From Enterococcus crotali (GTDB lineage Bacteria > Bacillota > Bacilli > Lactobacillales > Enterococcaceae), in the NCBI RefSeq assembly GCF_000633635.1, contig NZ_AYPQ01000007.1, forward strand, positions 195,918 to 259,917: DNA of 64,000 nucleotides, written 5' to 3'. The translations under genes and the position numbers were made by a program. The notes under the pieces are model-generated. The model saw only the letters and a program-made list of their open reading frames with translations. It did no database searches and was not told where the DNA came from. Positions 8,332 through 16,876 of this stretch are shown piece by piece. The stretch's first letter is position 1; every line of letters begins with the position of its first letter.

Positions 8332-9660
8332 ATGTCAAAAGGAATTAAAATCGTTACGATCGGTGGAGGATCAAGTTATACACCAGAATTAGTTGAAGGA
8401 TTTATTAAACGTTATGATGAATTGCCTGTACGTGAGTTATGGCTGGTTGATATTGAAGCAGGAAAAGAAAAGCTGGAAATCGTTGGCGCGATGGCAAAAC
8501 GTATGGTTAAAGCAGCTGGCGTGGATTGCGAAGTTCATTTAACATTAGATCGCCGCGAAGCCTTAAAAGATGCAGATTTTGTGACAACACAATTACGTGT
8601 TGGACTTTTAGATGCTCGTATTCTAGACGAACGTATCCCATTAAGTCATGGGTTGATCGGACAAGAAACAAATGGGGCTGGCGGAATTTTCAAAGCGTTG
8701 AGAACTGTTCCTGTGATTTTAGATATCGTTGAAGACATGAAAGAACTATGTCCAAATGCTTGGTTGATCAACTTTACAAATCCTGCAGGTATGGTTACAG
8801 AAGCCGTTTTACGTTACGGAAATTGGGATAAAGTTGTCGGTTTATGTAATATTCCAGTTAATGCGGTGTTTGAAGAAGCTGAATTATTAGGTGAAAAAAA
8901 TAGTGACTTGTTCTTCCAGTTTGCTGGGATCAATCATTTACATTGGCATACGATCACAGATAAAAATGGGAATGATCGCACAGATGAGCTAATCAAAGTA
9001 ATGTACGGTCAAGATGATGCAAAATCAATCGTAGCGAATATCAAAGACAATAATTTGATTTGGGAGCAAGTAGAAAACTTACACATGGTTCCTTGTCCAT
9101 ACCACAATTATTATTACTATACAGATAAAATGTTAGCTGAAGAATTAGAAGACTTTAAAAACAATGGCACACGCGCTGAAAAAGTGAAAGAAATCGAGCA
9201 TGAATTGTTTGAACTATATAAAGATCCAAATCTAGACTACAAACCAAAACAATTAGCCGAACGTGGTGGTGCACGTTACAGTGATGCCGCATGCGAAATT
9301 ATCAACTCTATCCACAATGATAAACGCACAACAATGACAGTTAGCACTAGAAATAATGGCACGATCACAGACTTACCAGCTGAAAGTGCCGTAGAAGTAA
9401 CTTGTACGATTACTGGAAAAGGACCTGTTCCATACAATTTTGGTAGCTTTAAACCTCAAGAACGTGGGTTGCTGCAAGTAATGAAATCAATGGAAGAACT
9501 AACGATCGAAGCAGCTGTTACAGGTGATTATGGTACGTTGTTACAAGCATTTACAATGAATCCATTGATTACAAGTGGAAATGTTGCCAAAGAAGTAATG
9601 GATGAATTATTAGAAGCACATAAACAGTATTTACCTGCATTCTTTAAAGAAAGTAAATAA
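8332..9660 (+). CDS. 6-phospho-beta-glucosidase (glycoside hydrolase family 4)
   Basis: This 442-residue NAD- and Mn-dependent GH4 enzyme would hydrolyse phosphorylated beta-glucosides such as cellobiose-6-phosphate after PTS import. The N-terminal dinucleotide fold has GGGSSYTPEL (residues 11-20). The metal-binding CNIP motif is at 172-175 and the second ligand His is in GINHLHW (about 202). CNIP is the subgroup usually linked to 6-phospho-beta-glucosidases (CelF/LicH). No PTS permease is adjacent in the window, so the sugar must be imported by a system encoded elsewhere. The gene is convergent with an RpiR regulator, a common arrangement for a catabolic gene and its regulator. Confidence 0.92.
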   Translation: MSKGIKIVTIGGGSSYTPELVEGFIKRYDELPVRELWLVDIEAGKEKLEIVGAMAKRMVKAAGVDCEVHLTLDRREALKDADFVTTQLRVGLLDARILDERIPLSHGLIGQETNGAGGIFKALRTVPVILDIVEDMKELCPNAWLINFTNPAGMVTEAVLRYGNWDKVVGLCNIPVNAVFEEAELLGEKNSDLFFQFAGINHLHWHTITDKNGNDRTDELIKVMYGQDDAKSIVANIKDNNLIWEQVENLHMVPCPYHNYYYYTDKMLAEELEDFKNNGTRAEKVKEIEHELFELYKDPNLDYKPKQLAERGGARYSDAACEIINSIHNDKRTTMTVSTRNNGTITDLPAESAVEVTCTITGKGPVPYNFGSFKPQERGLLQVMKSMEELTIEAAVTGDYGTLLQAFTMNPLITSGNVAKEVMDELLEAHKQYLPAFFKESK

Positions 9661-9663
9661 ACT

Positions 9664-9706
9664 AAAAAAGCAAGACGGCTCAATTTTATGAGTGGTCTTG
9701 CTTTTG
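9664..9706. terminator. Bidirectional terminator between GH4 gene and rpiR-type regulator
   Basis: The stem AAAGCAAGAC / GTCTTGCTTT has A-rich and T-rich flanks on both sides. It overlaps the last codons of the convergent regulator gene. Confidence 0.8.
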
Positions 9707-10447
9707 TTTTTGTACTTCTTTTGCTAAATACTCGACGGTATAAAGCGCTGGAACTTGGGAGGTAATATCACTATCACCAATTCTTTCCGTTGAAATATAA
9801 TAGGGAATGTTTACATCAGAAAGGGCTGCAATCGGTGATTTTTCACTATTCGTGATCGAAATAATGGAGCTATCATTGGTAATAAAATGATTTAGATAAT
9901 TGATGATCGCTTCATTTTCACCACTGACCGAAAGAGCAATTACACAAACATTTTTCGCCATGCTTTTATTGAAGAAGTTCACAGGATGATTGATCGGATC
10001 TTCAATATGGAAAGCCATGCTAAAAATAGATGAAAAGTACAATGCGCCATATTCAGCAATAATATTGGATGAGCCTGTTCCAATAAATAGAACAAGATCT
10101 TTTTCAGATAACAATTTTGCCGCTGCTTGAATTCGTTCTTGATAAAAAGCTTCGGTCGACCGTTGGATAAAATTAGTAAAAGATGTTTCATCTACGGCAT
10201 GAGTGGTAACGGGTTCAGCCAATGATTTTCGATATAAATTCAATTTGATTTTAAATTCAGAAAATCCTTCACAACCAAACTTTCGACAAAAACGCAAAAT
10301 ACTAGCTGTACTGCTATGCGTTTCTTTCGCTAACTCACGAATTCTCATATACACGACTTCATCTATGTGAGACGCAACATATTTATAAATTTCTAAATCG
10401 ATGGGACTAAGGTCAGGACTATGATCTAAAAATAACAAGTAATTCAC
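9686..10447 (-). CDS. RpiR/MurR-family transcriptional regulator
   Basis: This 253-residue protein has an N-terminal HTH_6 domain (residues ~1-75; recognition helix in ELAKETHSSTASILRFCRKFG). A C-terminal SIS sugar-phosphate-binding domain follows (LVLFIGTGSSNIIAEYGA, later ALSVSGENEAIINYL). Regulators of this kind sense phosphosugars and control their catabolic genes. The convergent 6-phospho-beta-glucosidase is the obvious candidate target. Start is GTG 10447, with only a weak AAGAAAG ribosome binding site. Confidence 0.88.
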   Translation of the reverse strand: MNYLLFLDHSPDLSPIDLEIYKYVASHIDEVVYMRIRELAKETHSSTASILRFCRKFGCEGFSEFKIKLNLYRKSLAEPVTTHAVDETSFTNFIQRSTEAFYQERIQAAAKLLSEKDLVLFIGTGSSNIIAEYGALYFSSIFSMAFHIEDPINHPVNFFNKSMAKNVCVIALSVSGENEAIINYLNHFITNDSSIISITNSEKSPIAALSDVNIPYYISTERIGDSDITSQVPALYTVEYLAKEVQKQKQDHS

Positions 10448-10476
10448 TACTTTCTTGGTTCATAATTAGTATTTAT

Positions 10477-11271
10477 TTAGCTTAGAAAAAAAGAAACGAT
10501 CAGTTGTTCAACTAATTTTGGCGCTTCTAAATTGGCTAAATGTGCCGCTTCGGGAATCGCTACTTTTTTGGCATGAGTAATTTTTTGATGTAAAAAAGCA
10601 GCTATATTTTTGAAATCATCTACATCACGCTCGCCAATGATGATCAAAACTGGAAGCGTGAGTTGATCAAGCGTTTCGGACAAGGGCTGAGCTGTTGGAA
10701 GCTCTTCGATTGGTAAAGGCGGCTCTGGTTGCGTAAAAGCCACCATCTGCATATCAATTACAAGCTCTCTAATAGAAGAATCAAGTGTCTCTGGACTACG
10801 GCCTCTGAGAATCCACGTTTGATAATTTAACTCAGCTGCCTGTTCAAAGTGCTTCAAGGTCAATAATTGTTCTTCTTTTTCATCATATCGTTGCAATTCT
10901 TCTGAAAAATCCCATTCATCAATAGCTGAAGATTCTAAAGCTAATTGTAAACAGCGTTTAGGATTTGCAGTGACAAAGTCTAACGCTATTTTTCCTCCGA
11001 AAGAAGCCGCAAAGATATATGTTTGTTTGATAGCTAAATGATCTAAAAGCTTGTTTATGATGCTTGCATAAGAAAAAGCACCTCCCGTAAATGAACTTTG
11101 ACCAAAACCAGGAAGGTCAAATCTTGTCACTTGAAACTGCTGAGCTAATGAGTGGAATTCATAGTCCCACATCCGTGAATCTGCGATACCTGCATGGATC
11201 AATAAAAGATGAGGGCCGCTTCCTTTAGATTCAAAATAAATAGTAGCACCAGAAACGTTTAAAATAGGCAT
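10477..11271 (-). CDS. Alpha/beta-fold hydrolase
   Basis: This 264-residue alpha/beta hydrolase has an oxyanion region (LLLIHAGIADSRMWD), the nucleophile elbow ASFGG with its Ser near residue 91, an acid in IIGERDVDDF, and the catalytic His in IPEAAHLANLEAP. A lid of about 70 residues sits between strand 6 and the acid. This layout is that of small-molecule esterases and lactonases (MhpC-like). The substrate is not inferable. Its ATG follows TTGGAGGAATCAA. It lies 29 bases upstream of the RpiR regulator on the same strand and may share its transcript. Confidence 0.85.
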   Translation of the reverse strand: MPILNVSGATIYFESKGSGPHLLLIHAGIADSRMWDYEFHSLAQQFQVTRFDLPGFGQSSFTGGAFSYASIINKLLDHLAIKQTYIFAASFGGKIALDFVTANPKRCLQLALESSAIDEWDFSEELQRYDEKEEQLLTLKHFEQAAELNYQTWILRGRSPETLDSSIRELVIDMQMVAFTQPEPPLPIEELPTAQPLSETLDQLTLPVLIIIGERDVDDFKNIAAFLHQKITHAKKVAIPEAAHLANLEAPKLVEQLIVSFFLS

Positions 11272-11289
11272 TTGATTCCTCCAATATCG

Positions 11290-11810
11290 TTAATTTAAAT
11301 CAATACTATAAACAAAATGGCGAACGGGCTGTCCAGAATAATTCTTATCAAATTGTTTGACGATCGTCATCTCATTTTTTTCAGCAATTTTTCGAGAAGA
11401 GAGATTTGTATCTCGAATGATCGAACAAATCTTCTCTGCGTTTAATATATTTTTTGCATAAGTAATACATAATTGACTAGCAGAAGTTGCATAGCCATGA
11501 TTCCAATAGCGTTTGTTAACCAGGTAGCCGATTTCTAATAATGATTCATCTTCAACATCAGAATAAACAATACCGCATTGACCGATAAAGTCTTTACTTT
11601 TTGATCAATGATCGCCCATAGACCAAAGCCATTTTCTTGATAACTTTTTAAATTCCAGTTCAACCAATCTCTTACTTTTTCTTCTGTGAAAGCTGATTCA
11701 TAGGCATACATCGTTTCCTCATCCTGCAAAATCAAACATAAATCCCTAAAATCATCGGATGTGAATTCTCTTAAATAGAGCTGTTCATTTTCGATTATTT
11801 TTTTATACAT
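11290..11810 (-). CDS. GNAT-family acetyltransferase (RimJ/RimL-like), frameshifted
   Basis: The frame starting at 11810 (MYKKIIENEQLYLREFTSDD) reads through GFGLWAIIDQK and then loses homology. One base forward in the same strand the protein continues SKDFIGQCGIVYS, then EIGYLVNKRYWNHGYATSA with a GNAT motif A, down to a TAA at 11290-11292. Restoring one A in the A5 run (plus-strand T5 near 11598-11602) gives a 173-residue intact RimJ/RimL-type acetyltransferase that would modify an N-terminal residue or small amine. The missing base is probably a sequence error, because the same kind of lesion recurs in essential genes here. Confidence 0.75.
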
Positions 11811-12180
11811 TGTTAGCCTCCTTTAATTAAATGTAAATTCATAATAGACAAAGGGCCAGATTCCCCTTTGATCATTCTTTCTAATCGTTAGAACTCATCT
11901 TTTTGTATCTTTGATCAATAGAAAAGCTTCTAAGTAAAGGTGCTTTATATAAAGTAATTTCTTTCTTTTCACCTAAAATAGTAAAAATTCATTAATAGTC
12001 CATCATTGATCCTTAGTATCGGATGGATGAAAGGATTGTCTATCGTTTTTTTAAATAGGCTTAACACGTCCGTCCATAATCTTCCCACAATAAAATAGGA
12101 AGAACTTCTATTTATTTTACCACAGTAACGGATTGAAACAGAAAAAAATAGGATGTAACGTCCAAATAGAGAAAGAAAAA

Positions 12181-12246
12181 TAACAGAAACTTGGGATAAT
12201 TGTAACAGAAATCTGGGAGTTTGGAATCGATATTTCTATGTATACT
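12181..12246 (+). promoter_or_regulatory. Direct-repeat element and promoter upstream of the tail locus
   Basis: A 16-base word, TAACAGAAACTTGGGA, at 12181-12196 recurs at 12203-12218 with two differences, exactly 22 bases apart, so both face the same side of the helix. It abuts a weak -35-like TTTGGA and a TATACT -10 at 12241-12246, the only good -10 upstream of the first tail gene. This looks like an activator-dependent promoter with paired binding sites. The rest of the spacer (11811-12305) shows nothing else that I recognise. Confidence 0.45.
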
Positions 12247-12323
12247 AGGTTCATCAAGCAATACCTGCTGTAAACATTCGTTAAAAGAGTCGCCCGTGAC
12301 GTTAAATGAGAGGAGATGTCAAA

Positions 12324-12491
12324 GTGGATTTGAATGATGCTTTTGAGCAGCAAGATAAGGCAATCAAAAAACAATTAAAAGTTATCGAAAAGCTGCAAAA
12401 AAGAGTAAAAGCAGAACAAAGACAAAAAAATCTGCTTGCATCTCAATTAAAGCGATCGCTTCAACAATTAGAAGAGTTAAAACAGCAGTAG
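12324..12491 (+). CDS. Small coiled-coil protein heading the tail locus
   Basis: This 55-residue protein is almost entirely one charged helix with heptad-like spacing (KAIKKQLKVIEKLQKRVK, then QLKRSLQQLEELKQQ), so it probably forms a coiled coil. I start at GTG 12324, which has AGGAGATG at 12311-12318; an in-frame ATG at 12306 lacks a site. It is first in the apparent tail operon, 24 bases before the tail-tube gene. I do not recognise the family. It could be a tail-assembly or regulatory accessory. Confidence 0.55.
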   Translation: MDLNDAFEQQDKAIKKQLKVIEKLQKRVKAEQRQKNLLASQLKRSLQQLEELKQQ

Positions 12492-12515
12492 AAGACCAGA
12501 GGAGGAAATAAACAT

Positions 12516-13025
12516 ATGACAGCATTAAGCGGAGTAGATGTAGTTTGGCGTTTTCGTTTAGCCGAAGACGAAGGAAATGAACGTGCGTGGGGATTAGCCT
12601 ACAGTACAGAAAATGGTTATTCAAAATCGAAAGAAAGTGAATCGACCGTAACGAAAGATGGTAGTGTTGTAACACCAGGAGCAACTGAAACCACAGTAAC
12701 TGCTACAACGTTATACAAAATCGGTTCAACTCAAATCGATAAATTAGAAACAGCGATGGATGAAAATAAACGTGTTCAAATTTGGCGTATTAATACCAAA
12801 GAAATTGGCACGGGTAATGATGAAGGAAAATTCAAAGCTAAATATTTTGAAGGTTATTTTACTTCCTTTGAAGAAACGGATTCAGCTGAAAATAAAGTGG
12901 AATATTCTTTAGAGTGGGCAATCGAAGGCGCTGGTAAGAACGGCTTTGCGGCATTAGAGCTAGATACGTCTGAAGGCGGCGATTATGAATTTAAAGACAC
13001 TGTAAAAGTAGAAAAAACGCCCTAA
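12516..13025 (+). CDS. Phage major tail (tube) protein
   Basis: This 169-residue protein resembles the TP901-1/phi13-type major tail proteins. It has an N-terminal GVDVVWRFRLAED, a hydrophilic beta-rich centre, and IWRINTKEIG with a following YFEGYFTSFEETDSAEN segment typical of tube subunits; the C-terminus is acidic. Such proteins polymerise to form the tube of non-contractile siphophage tails. It has a GAGGAGGAAATAAAC site and is immediately followed by the tail-assembly chaperones and tape measure, the canonical order of a siphophage tail module. Confidence 0.85.
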   Translation: MTALSGVDVVWRFRLAEDEGNERAWGLAYSTENGYSKSKESESTVTKDGSVVTPGATETTVTATTLYKIGSTQIDKLETAMDENKRVQIWRINTKEIGTGNDEGKFKAKYFEGYFTSFEETDSAENKVEYSLEWAIEGAGKNGFAALELDTSEGGDYEFKDTVKVEKTP

Positions 13026-13096
13026 TATTTCAAACACAAGCATATAAATGAAGAGGTTGGTCTAACTAACCTCTTTCAAAATCAGGAGGAATAAAG

Positions 13097-13438
13097 ATGG
13101 AACTAACAATGGATGAAAAAATATTTAGCTGCAAATTTGGCTACGGCTTTTTAAAAGAAATCAACAAACGTTATTCAGTAGAACGTAGTGGAATGCAGTT
13201 GAAGATAGGTGTTGGCGCAATTGTTTCAAATCTTCTTTTATCGGATGTCGACACGCTTTTCGAAGTTCTGTTGATTGCCAATATGACAGAAAAGCCTAGA
13301 ATGACCGTTAAATTTTTAGAAGATTATGTTGAACAAAATGGAACAAAAAATCTGTTTGAAGAAGTGATCGATGAGTTAAAAAAGTCGGAATATACCGGGA
13401 TGATGACCAGCAAGATGTTGGAAGAAGCACAAGTGTAA
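13097..13438 (+). CDS. Tail assembly chaperone (gpG-like)
   Basis: This 113-residue protein has the helical make-up of gpG-type tail chaperones and sits between tail tube and tape measure. An AGGAGGAATAAAG site precedes the ATG. Near its end lies the heptamer A-AAA-AAG (13378-13384) in the zero frame, the classic -1 slippery sequence. The -1 frame stays open from there into the next reading frame. Known siphophages make a gpG and a longer gpGT fusion from such a pair, and both coat the tape measure during tail assembly. Confidence 0.8.
   Translation: MELTMDEKIFSCKFGYGFLKEINKRYSVERSGMQLKIGVGAIVSNLLLSDVDTLFEVLLIANMTEKPRMTVKFLEDYVEQNGTKNLFEEVIDELKKSEYTGMMTSKMLEEAQV
13378..13384 (+). other. Candidate -1 programmed ribosomal frameshift site
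   Basis: The heptamer is phased as X-XXY-YYZ over codons TTA-AAA-AAG of the chaperone gene. A slip here joins residue 96 of the first frame to an open -1 frame that runs to 13779, giving a ~227-residue fusion. The downstream frame has no convincing ribosome binding site of its own. The alternative is a missing base in the A6 run, as elsewhere in the window. Confidence 0.7.
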
Positions 13439-13779
13439 AGAGCATAGATTTTGATGAAGTGTATGAGCAGGTTCGTTTAAACTGTCTACGTTTTTTGAAG
13501 ATCGAAACATTTAATGAAATAGATCGGTTGACGATTCCAGAGTACGAACTTCGAATGAAAGCCTATCAGTTAAAACAATTGGATCGTCAATACGAAATTC
13601 ATATGCAAGCTTGGGCCACTGTTATGGCGGGGCAAACACGAAAAGGGAAACCAATTTTTAGGACCTTTGATAAATTCTTCGATTATCGCAAAGCAGAAGA
13701 GAAACTATTAGGCCGACAAAAAAGCACTTCTCCTGATAAAGAAAAACTTCGAAATTGGATTGCCAATTTCAATTCATAG
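13384..13779 (+). CDS. Tail chaperone T-domain, expressed as gpGT by frameshifting
   Basis: This -1 frame adds ~131 residues to the chaperone (VGIYRDDDQQD, then SIDFDEVYEQVRLNCLRFL and a basic helical part ending WIANFNS). Only a GTG at 13459 could start it independently, and no Shine-Dalgarno precedes that codon. Position and length match the T extension of siphophage gpGT proteins, which recruits tail-tube subunits to the tape-measure-bound chaperone. It ends 15 bases before the tape measure gene. Confidence 0.7.
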   Translation, partial: VGIYRDDDQQDVGRSTSVKSIDFDEVYEQVRLNCLRFLKIETFNEIDRLTIPEYELRMKAYQLKQLDRQYEIHMQAWATVMAGQTRKGKPIFRTFDKFFDYRKAEEKLLGRQKSTSPDKEKLRNWIANFNS

Positions 13780-13794
13780 GAAAGGAGGGAGAAA

Positions 13795-16095
13795 ATGGAA
13801 AATAAAAATAATCTGACGACGGTTTTATCTATTATGGAGAATAATTTTTTCAAAACATTGACTAGTGCTGATGCTGCACTAAATAGCACGAAAGGTACAT
13901 CAGATCGTTTAGCTGAATCTTTTGCAAAATTATCATCCTATACTGTTGCACCACAGAGTTTCGATGTGTTCAAACACAGTGCTAAAGAGGCTTCAAGCAT
14001 GGTGGATATTCTTGGGGAAAAATTAAAACAAAGATTTACTCCAGTTGTTGAAAATCCAAGTTTTACTGGAATGATAGGTGCTGTCGATAAAGCAATCGTT
14101 GATATCAATGATAAGTTAAAACAATTTCATATGCCTAGCTTGGGGAAAATGATGATAGGGGATGAATCGATCTTCGGGAATATCAACGGTAACATAGATA
14201 AAGTAACACAGTCTTTTGGCGGAATGGCTCAAAGTTTTGGGAATAAACAGAAACAAATGATTTCAGGCATATCAAATTGGAAACAAAATCTTATTGGATT
14301 TACAGAAAATACTAAATATCAAATGAAGCTCTTTACTATGGCAATGAGGACAGAAGGCTCTCCAATTGATAAACTTGGGACAGCATTTGATACGGTTTCT
14401 ACAAAAGTCTCTTCAGGTTTTTCAAAAATGTATCAAAGCTCTGGGATGATGGGGTCAGCATTTCGCCAAGTCGGTGAAGGATTCAACGGGGTAAAAACCT
14501 ATATGACTGGTTTACCTGAAAGTGCAAGATATCAAATGAAGCTTTTAGGAATGCATATAAGAAGTGAACATCCGGCTTTGGCTGAATTAGGAACAAAGTT
14601 TTCTGACATGTCTTCCCAAGTAGGTGGAACTATTTCTACAGTTGCTACTAAATTTGGCGCTTTAGGAAGTAAATTTACTGATACGATTACAAATTCAAAG
14701 CTGTTAAAAGCGACTTTCAGTGGGATAGGAACAACCTTACAAGGATCAGCTAATATCGGGACAACGGCTATGACCTCAATGGTTCAAGGATTGTCCTCTG
14801 TTTTTGGATTTGCCTTAAAAGCTTTGGGGCCAGCAGCTATTTTAGGGATTGCATTAGCTGGTTTTGGTTTATTAGATAGTCAGTTCGATGGACAAATCGG
14901 TAAGATGATAGAAACGGCAACCACAAAAGGACCAGCTATTATTGCTGGATTTGTTCAAGGTATCATAGAGAAGCTTCCTGCATTGATGGAAACGGGAACG
15001 CAATTAATTGCAGGATTAGCAGAAGCAATTTCCGTAAATCTACCTGTAATCATGCAAAGTGCGGTTGATCTGATCGGAGCTTTAGTTAATGGGGTAATTG
15101 AAAGTTTACCAACATTGATACCAGCGGCTTTAATGTTGATTGAATCCTTAGCCACAAGCTTATTAGCTGCAGCACCCCAGTTGTTATTAACGGGATTAGA
15201 TTTATTAATTGCTTTAGTTGACGGAATTTTAGCTAATAAGGATCAAATTATTACTACTGTAACAAATATTATTGAAGCGTTCACTACCAATATTACGAAT
15301 AAATTGCCTGAAATTATTAAAAAAGGTGTTGAAGTGTTAACGAAACTTGCAGAAGGTATCGCTTCTGTATTGCCTAAGTTAATTCCAGTAGCTATAGAAG
15401 CAATTGCAACTTTAGTTGGAACACTATTAGAACAGTTACCTACTTTAATTGACGCAGCAATTAAAATTGTCGCGACTTTGTGTAAAGGATTATGGGATAG
15501 TTTACCAGATATTCTATTAGCTGCAGGTAAGTTATTAGCGACATTTGTTGAAGGGATAATTGGGCTTTTACCAGATATTGCTAGTGCAGGATTGAGAATG
15601 GGGAACGAAATAATCAAAGAACTTACAGGAGTAGATTTATTTGAAATTGGTGGGAATATAATACGAGGCTTGGTAGATGGTATCAAAGGCATGGCAAAAT
15701 CTGCATTAGATGCAGTAATGAACATTGGTAAAAGTATTGGAGATGCATTTAAAGGTCTTTTCAAAATCCATTCACCATCTCGCTGGATGCGAGATGAAAT
15801 CGGAGCAATGCTGCCAGCAGGTTTAGCAATCGGTATCGAAAGAAATGCCCATGTCATCGATCAACCAATGGATAAACTAGCTTCTCAAATTATGCTACCG
15901 AGCTTAGACAGCTTAGATCAACATTTAGAAACGGTCAAAGACGTATCAGTTCAATCAAGTAGTAAACAAATGATGATCCAAACCAAACAACCAGCAACCT
16001 TCAACATCAAACTCGGCAATCAACAATTCAAAGCTTTTGTTTCAGATATTTCAGAAGCAATGGGACAAGATTCAGCTATCAATTTAGCCTTTTAG
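13795..16095 (+). CDS. Tail tape measure protein
   Basis: This 766-residue protein follows AGGAAAGGAGGGAGAAA. The N-terminal ~300 residues are helical and polar, with repeats of FTENTKYQMKLFTMAMR / LPESARYQMKLLGMHIR. Residues ~310-370 are a hydrophobic Gly/Ala stretch. About residues 370-640 are a tandem series of ~20-residue hydrophobic helices built on LPxLIxxAxxLI. The C-terminal block has FKIHSPSRWMRDEIGAMLPAGLAIGIE, the conserved HSPS-R end of many Gram-positive tape measures. The protein sets tail length; 766 residues would suggest a tail somewhat over 100 nm by the usual ~0.15 nm-per-residue rule. Confidence 0.88.
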   Translation: MENKNNLTTVLSIMENNFFKTLTSADAALNSTKGTSDRLAESFAKLSSYTVAPQSFDVFKHSAKEASSMVDILGEKLKQRFTPVVENPSFTGMIGAVDKAIVDINDKLKQFHMPSLGKMMIGDESIFGNINGNIDKVTQSFGGMAQSFGNKQKQMISGISNWKQNLIGFTENTKYQMKLFTMAMRTEGSPIDKLGTAFDTVSTKVSSGFSKMYQSSGMMGSAFRQVGEGFNGVKTYMTGLPESARYQMKLLGMHIRSEHPALAELGTKFSDMSSQVGGTISTVATKFGALGSKFTDTITNSKLLKATFSGIGTTLQGSANIGTTAMTSMVQGLSSVFGFALKALGPAAILGIALAGFGLLDSQFDGQIGKMIETATTKGPAIIAGFVQGIIEKLPALMETGTQLIAGLAEAISVNLPVIMQSAVDLIGALVNGVIESLPTLIPAALMLIESLATSLLAAAPQLLLTGLDLLIALVDGILANKDQIITTVTNIIEAFTTNITNKLPEIIKKGVEVLTKLAEGIASVLPKLIPVAIEAIATLVGTLLEQLPTLIDAAIKIVATLCKGLWDSLPDILLAAGKLLATFVEGIIGLLPDIASAGLRMGNEIIKELTGVDLFEIGGNIIRGLVDGIKGMAKSALDAVMNIGKSIGDAFKGLFKIHSPSRWMRDEIGAMLPAGLAIGIERNAHVIDQPMDKLASQIMLPSLDSLDQHLETVKDVSVQSSSKQMMIQTKQPATFNIKLGNQQFKAFVSDISEAMGQDSAINLAF

Positions 16096-16108
16096 AAGGA
16101 GGGAAAAA

Positions 16109-16876
16109 ATGTATTATTTTGAAGATACAACCAAAAAAGTCCACAAAGATGATTTGATCCTTCCTTCGTCAGCTATGATGTATGACGGCCTTTATCTTGA
16201 AAAAATGATCTCAGGCTACCGCACACTAGCTGTAACTGGTAGGGAAATGTTATCTCTCAATATAGAAACGCAAGAAACACAAGTCGGCAGTATCAAACTA
16301 AATCAAAAGCTACCTGCTCGAACGATCAAGGTGAGTTATCAACTAATTGGAAAAGATGCAAAAGATGTGCAAAAAAAATACCATCAGTTGATGGGTTTGC
16401 TTTATAAAGAATCTGATGTTGAAATTCGATTCAAAGACGAACTTGATTATCATTATTATGGGCAGTATGTGGCAACAGATGAGGTGCGTGGGGATACCAA
16501 CAGCATTATTGCAAGTTTTGAAATTCTTTGTGCGGACCCCAAAAAATATTCTGTATTATTAAAAACAGATGGCGCAATTACTACCTATTTGCCATATCCA
16601 ACGACTCCTGAAAAGATTGAAGTCAATATTGCAAAATTTGGCTCATTAATGATTTCAAATGGTGATAAAACGATTAGAATCACCAGCTACAATTTAAGTG
16701 CAGGTGATCAAGTCGCTTTTGATTTCTTAAAAGGAAAAGTTTTTGTAAATAAGTTGGATCAAACGTTTCTACTTGATTTAGAAAGTGATTTTGAAAATTT
16801 TACGATTCAAGAAGGTCAAACTATTGGTTGTAGCAATGGACAAATGATCATTTCATATCGGGAGGTACAGCTATGA
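16109..16876 (+). CDS. Distal tail protein (Dit)
   Basis: This 255-residue protein has the Dit/Sipho_tail signature. The N-terminal belt domain contains LYLEKMISGYRTLAVTGREMLS, followed by the YYGQYVATDEVRGDTNSIIASFEILCADP strand block, and a C-terminal galectin-like beta domain. Dit forms the hexameric ring that joins tail tube to the Tal spike and the baseplate. The ATG follows AGGAGGGAAAAA. Its stop overlaps the start of the Tal gene by four bases (ATGA). Confidence 0.87.
   Translation: MYYFEDTTKKVHKDDLILPSSAMMYDGLYLEKMISGYRTLAVTGREMLSLNIETQETQVGSIKLNQKLPARTIKVSYQLIGKDAKDVQKKYHQLMGLLYKESDVEIRFKDELDYHYYGQYVATDEVRGDTNSIIASFEILCADPKKYSVLLKTDGAITTYLPYPTTPEKIEVNIAKFGSLMISNGDKTIRITSYNLSAGDQVAFDFLKGKVFVNKLDQTFLLDLESDFENFTIQEGQTIGCSNGQMIISYREVQL

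Noticed and set aside
12117-12684. Minus-strand reading frames opposite the small coiled-coil and tail-tube genes
   Set aside because: They lie antisense to genes with good ribosome binding sites and clear families, and their residue composition is that of shadow frames.
15243-15857. 204-codon minus-strand frame inside the tape measure gene
   Set aside because: It arises from the repetitive codon pattern of the tape measure helices and has no ribosome binding site.
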